Below, one piece after another: positions 6,415 to 6,529 of a DNA stretch of 6,529 nucleotides. Below the pieces are notes generated by a model, which saw only the letters and a program-made list of their open reading frames with translations, had not been told where the DNA came from and ran no database searches. Made by a program: the position numbers and the translations under genes. Source of the stretch: Desulfuromusa sp. (GTDB lineage: Bacteria; Desulfobacterota; Desulfuromonadia; Desulfuromonadales; Geopsychrobacteraceae); NCBI GenBank assembly GCA_021157505.1, contig JAGGWI010000139.1:1-6529 (forward strand), read 5' to 3'. Position 1 is the first letter of the stretch. Every line of letters starts with the position of its first letter.

Positions 6415-6529
6415 ATGAGTTTACGCGTTTACAACACCATGAGTGGCAAAAAAGAAGATTTTCAGCCCCTGATCCCGGGCAAGGTCGGGATGTATGTCTG
6501 CGGTGTTACCGTTTACGATTACTGCCACA
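6415..6529 (+). CDS. cysS: Cysteinyl-tRNA synthetase, N-terminal 38 residues, cut by window end
   Basis: CysRS charges tRNA-Cys with cysteine using ATP. Only the first 38 codons are in the window. They read MSLRVYNTMSGKKEDFQPLI, then PGKVGMYVCGVTVYDYCH. The VCGVTVYDYCH stretch is the family signature. Cys29 matches the first zinc ligand that gives the enzyme its cysteine specificity, and His38, the last full residue, is the first His of the HIGH motif. GGAG (6404-6407) lies seven bases before the ATG. It follows glnS by 93 bases, a gap mostly filled by an inverted repeat. It may be read from the upstream operon or from a promoter in that gap, and I see no clear one. Confidence 0.95.
   Translation, partial: MSLRVYNTMSGKKEDFQPLIPGKVGMYVCGVTVYDYCH

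Noticed and set aside
1..6529. CRISPR array, tRNA or rRNA gene, insertion sequence, toxin-antitoxin, phage or defence genes
   Set aside because: I saw no regularly spaced direct repeats, no tRNA-like cloverleaf, no transposase or integrase motif and no unassigned gene-sized gap. All spaces of more than about 90 bases are accounted for above.

Overview
The window looks like an ordinary chromosomal segment of a moderate-GC Gram-negative bacterium. A CarD/CdnL-type RNA polymerase regulator directly upstream of ispD-ispF-glnS-cysS, together with a glutaminyl-tRNA synthetase of proteobacterial type, suggests the Desulfuromonadales/Geobacter part of the old Deltaproteobacteria. That placement is inference from gene content and from remembered gene order, not from a search. 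All coding regions are intact, apart from the two cut by the window edges.

Left half, minus strand (bases 1-2594): three genes read leftward in the order panE-like ketopantoate reductase, tdh (L-threonine 3-dehydrogenase), kbl (2-amino-3-ketobutyrate CoA ligase, cut off by the window start). Tdh and Kbl are the two steps that turn threonine plus CoA into glycine and acetyl-CoA. The panE-like gene lies 46 bases upstream of tdh and probably shares its transcript. The tdh-kbl gap holds a 124-base imperfect inverted repeat that begins at the tdh stop codon, then a small separate 18-base inverted repeat just before the kbl ribosome binding site.

Middle (2595-3434): a divergent intergenic region carries a good sigma70-type promoter for carD, with a perfect palindrome over its -35 box. 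carD follows with a GTG start, then an intrinsic terminator and a second candidate promoter for the next operon.

Right half, plus strand (3435-6529): ispD and ispF, two enzymes of the MEP isoprenoid pathway, overlap by one base. glnS follows 11 bases later, and then cysS, cut by the window end just inside its HIGH motif. A hairpin-forming 57-base inverted repeat separates glnS from cysS.

I found no undescribed multi-gene system. The items most worth a second look are the two intergenic inverted-repeat elements, which look like dispersed repeats, the palindrome in the carD promoter, and the panE-tdh-kbl association.
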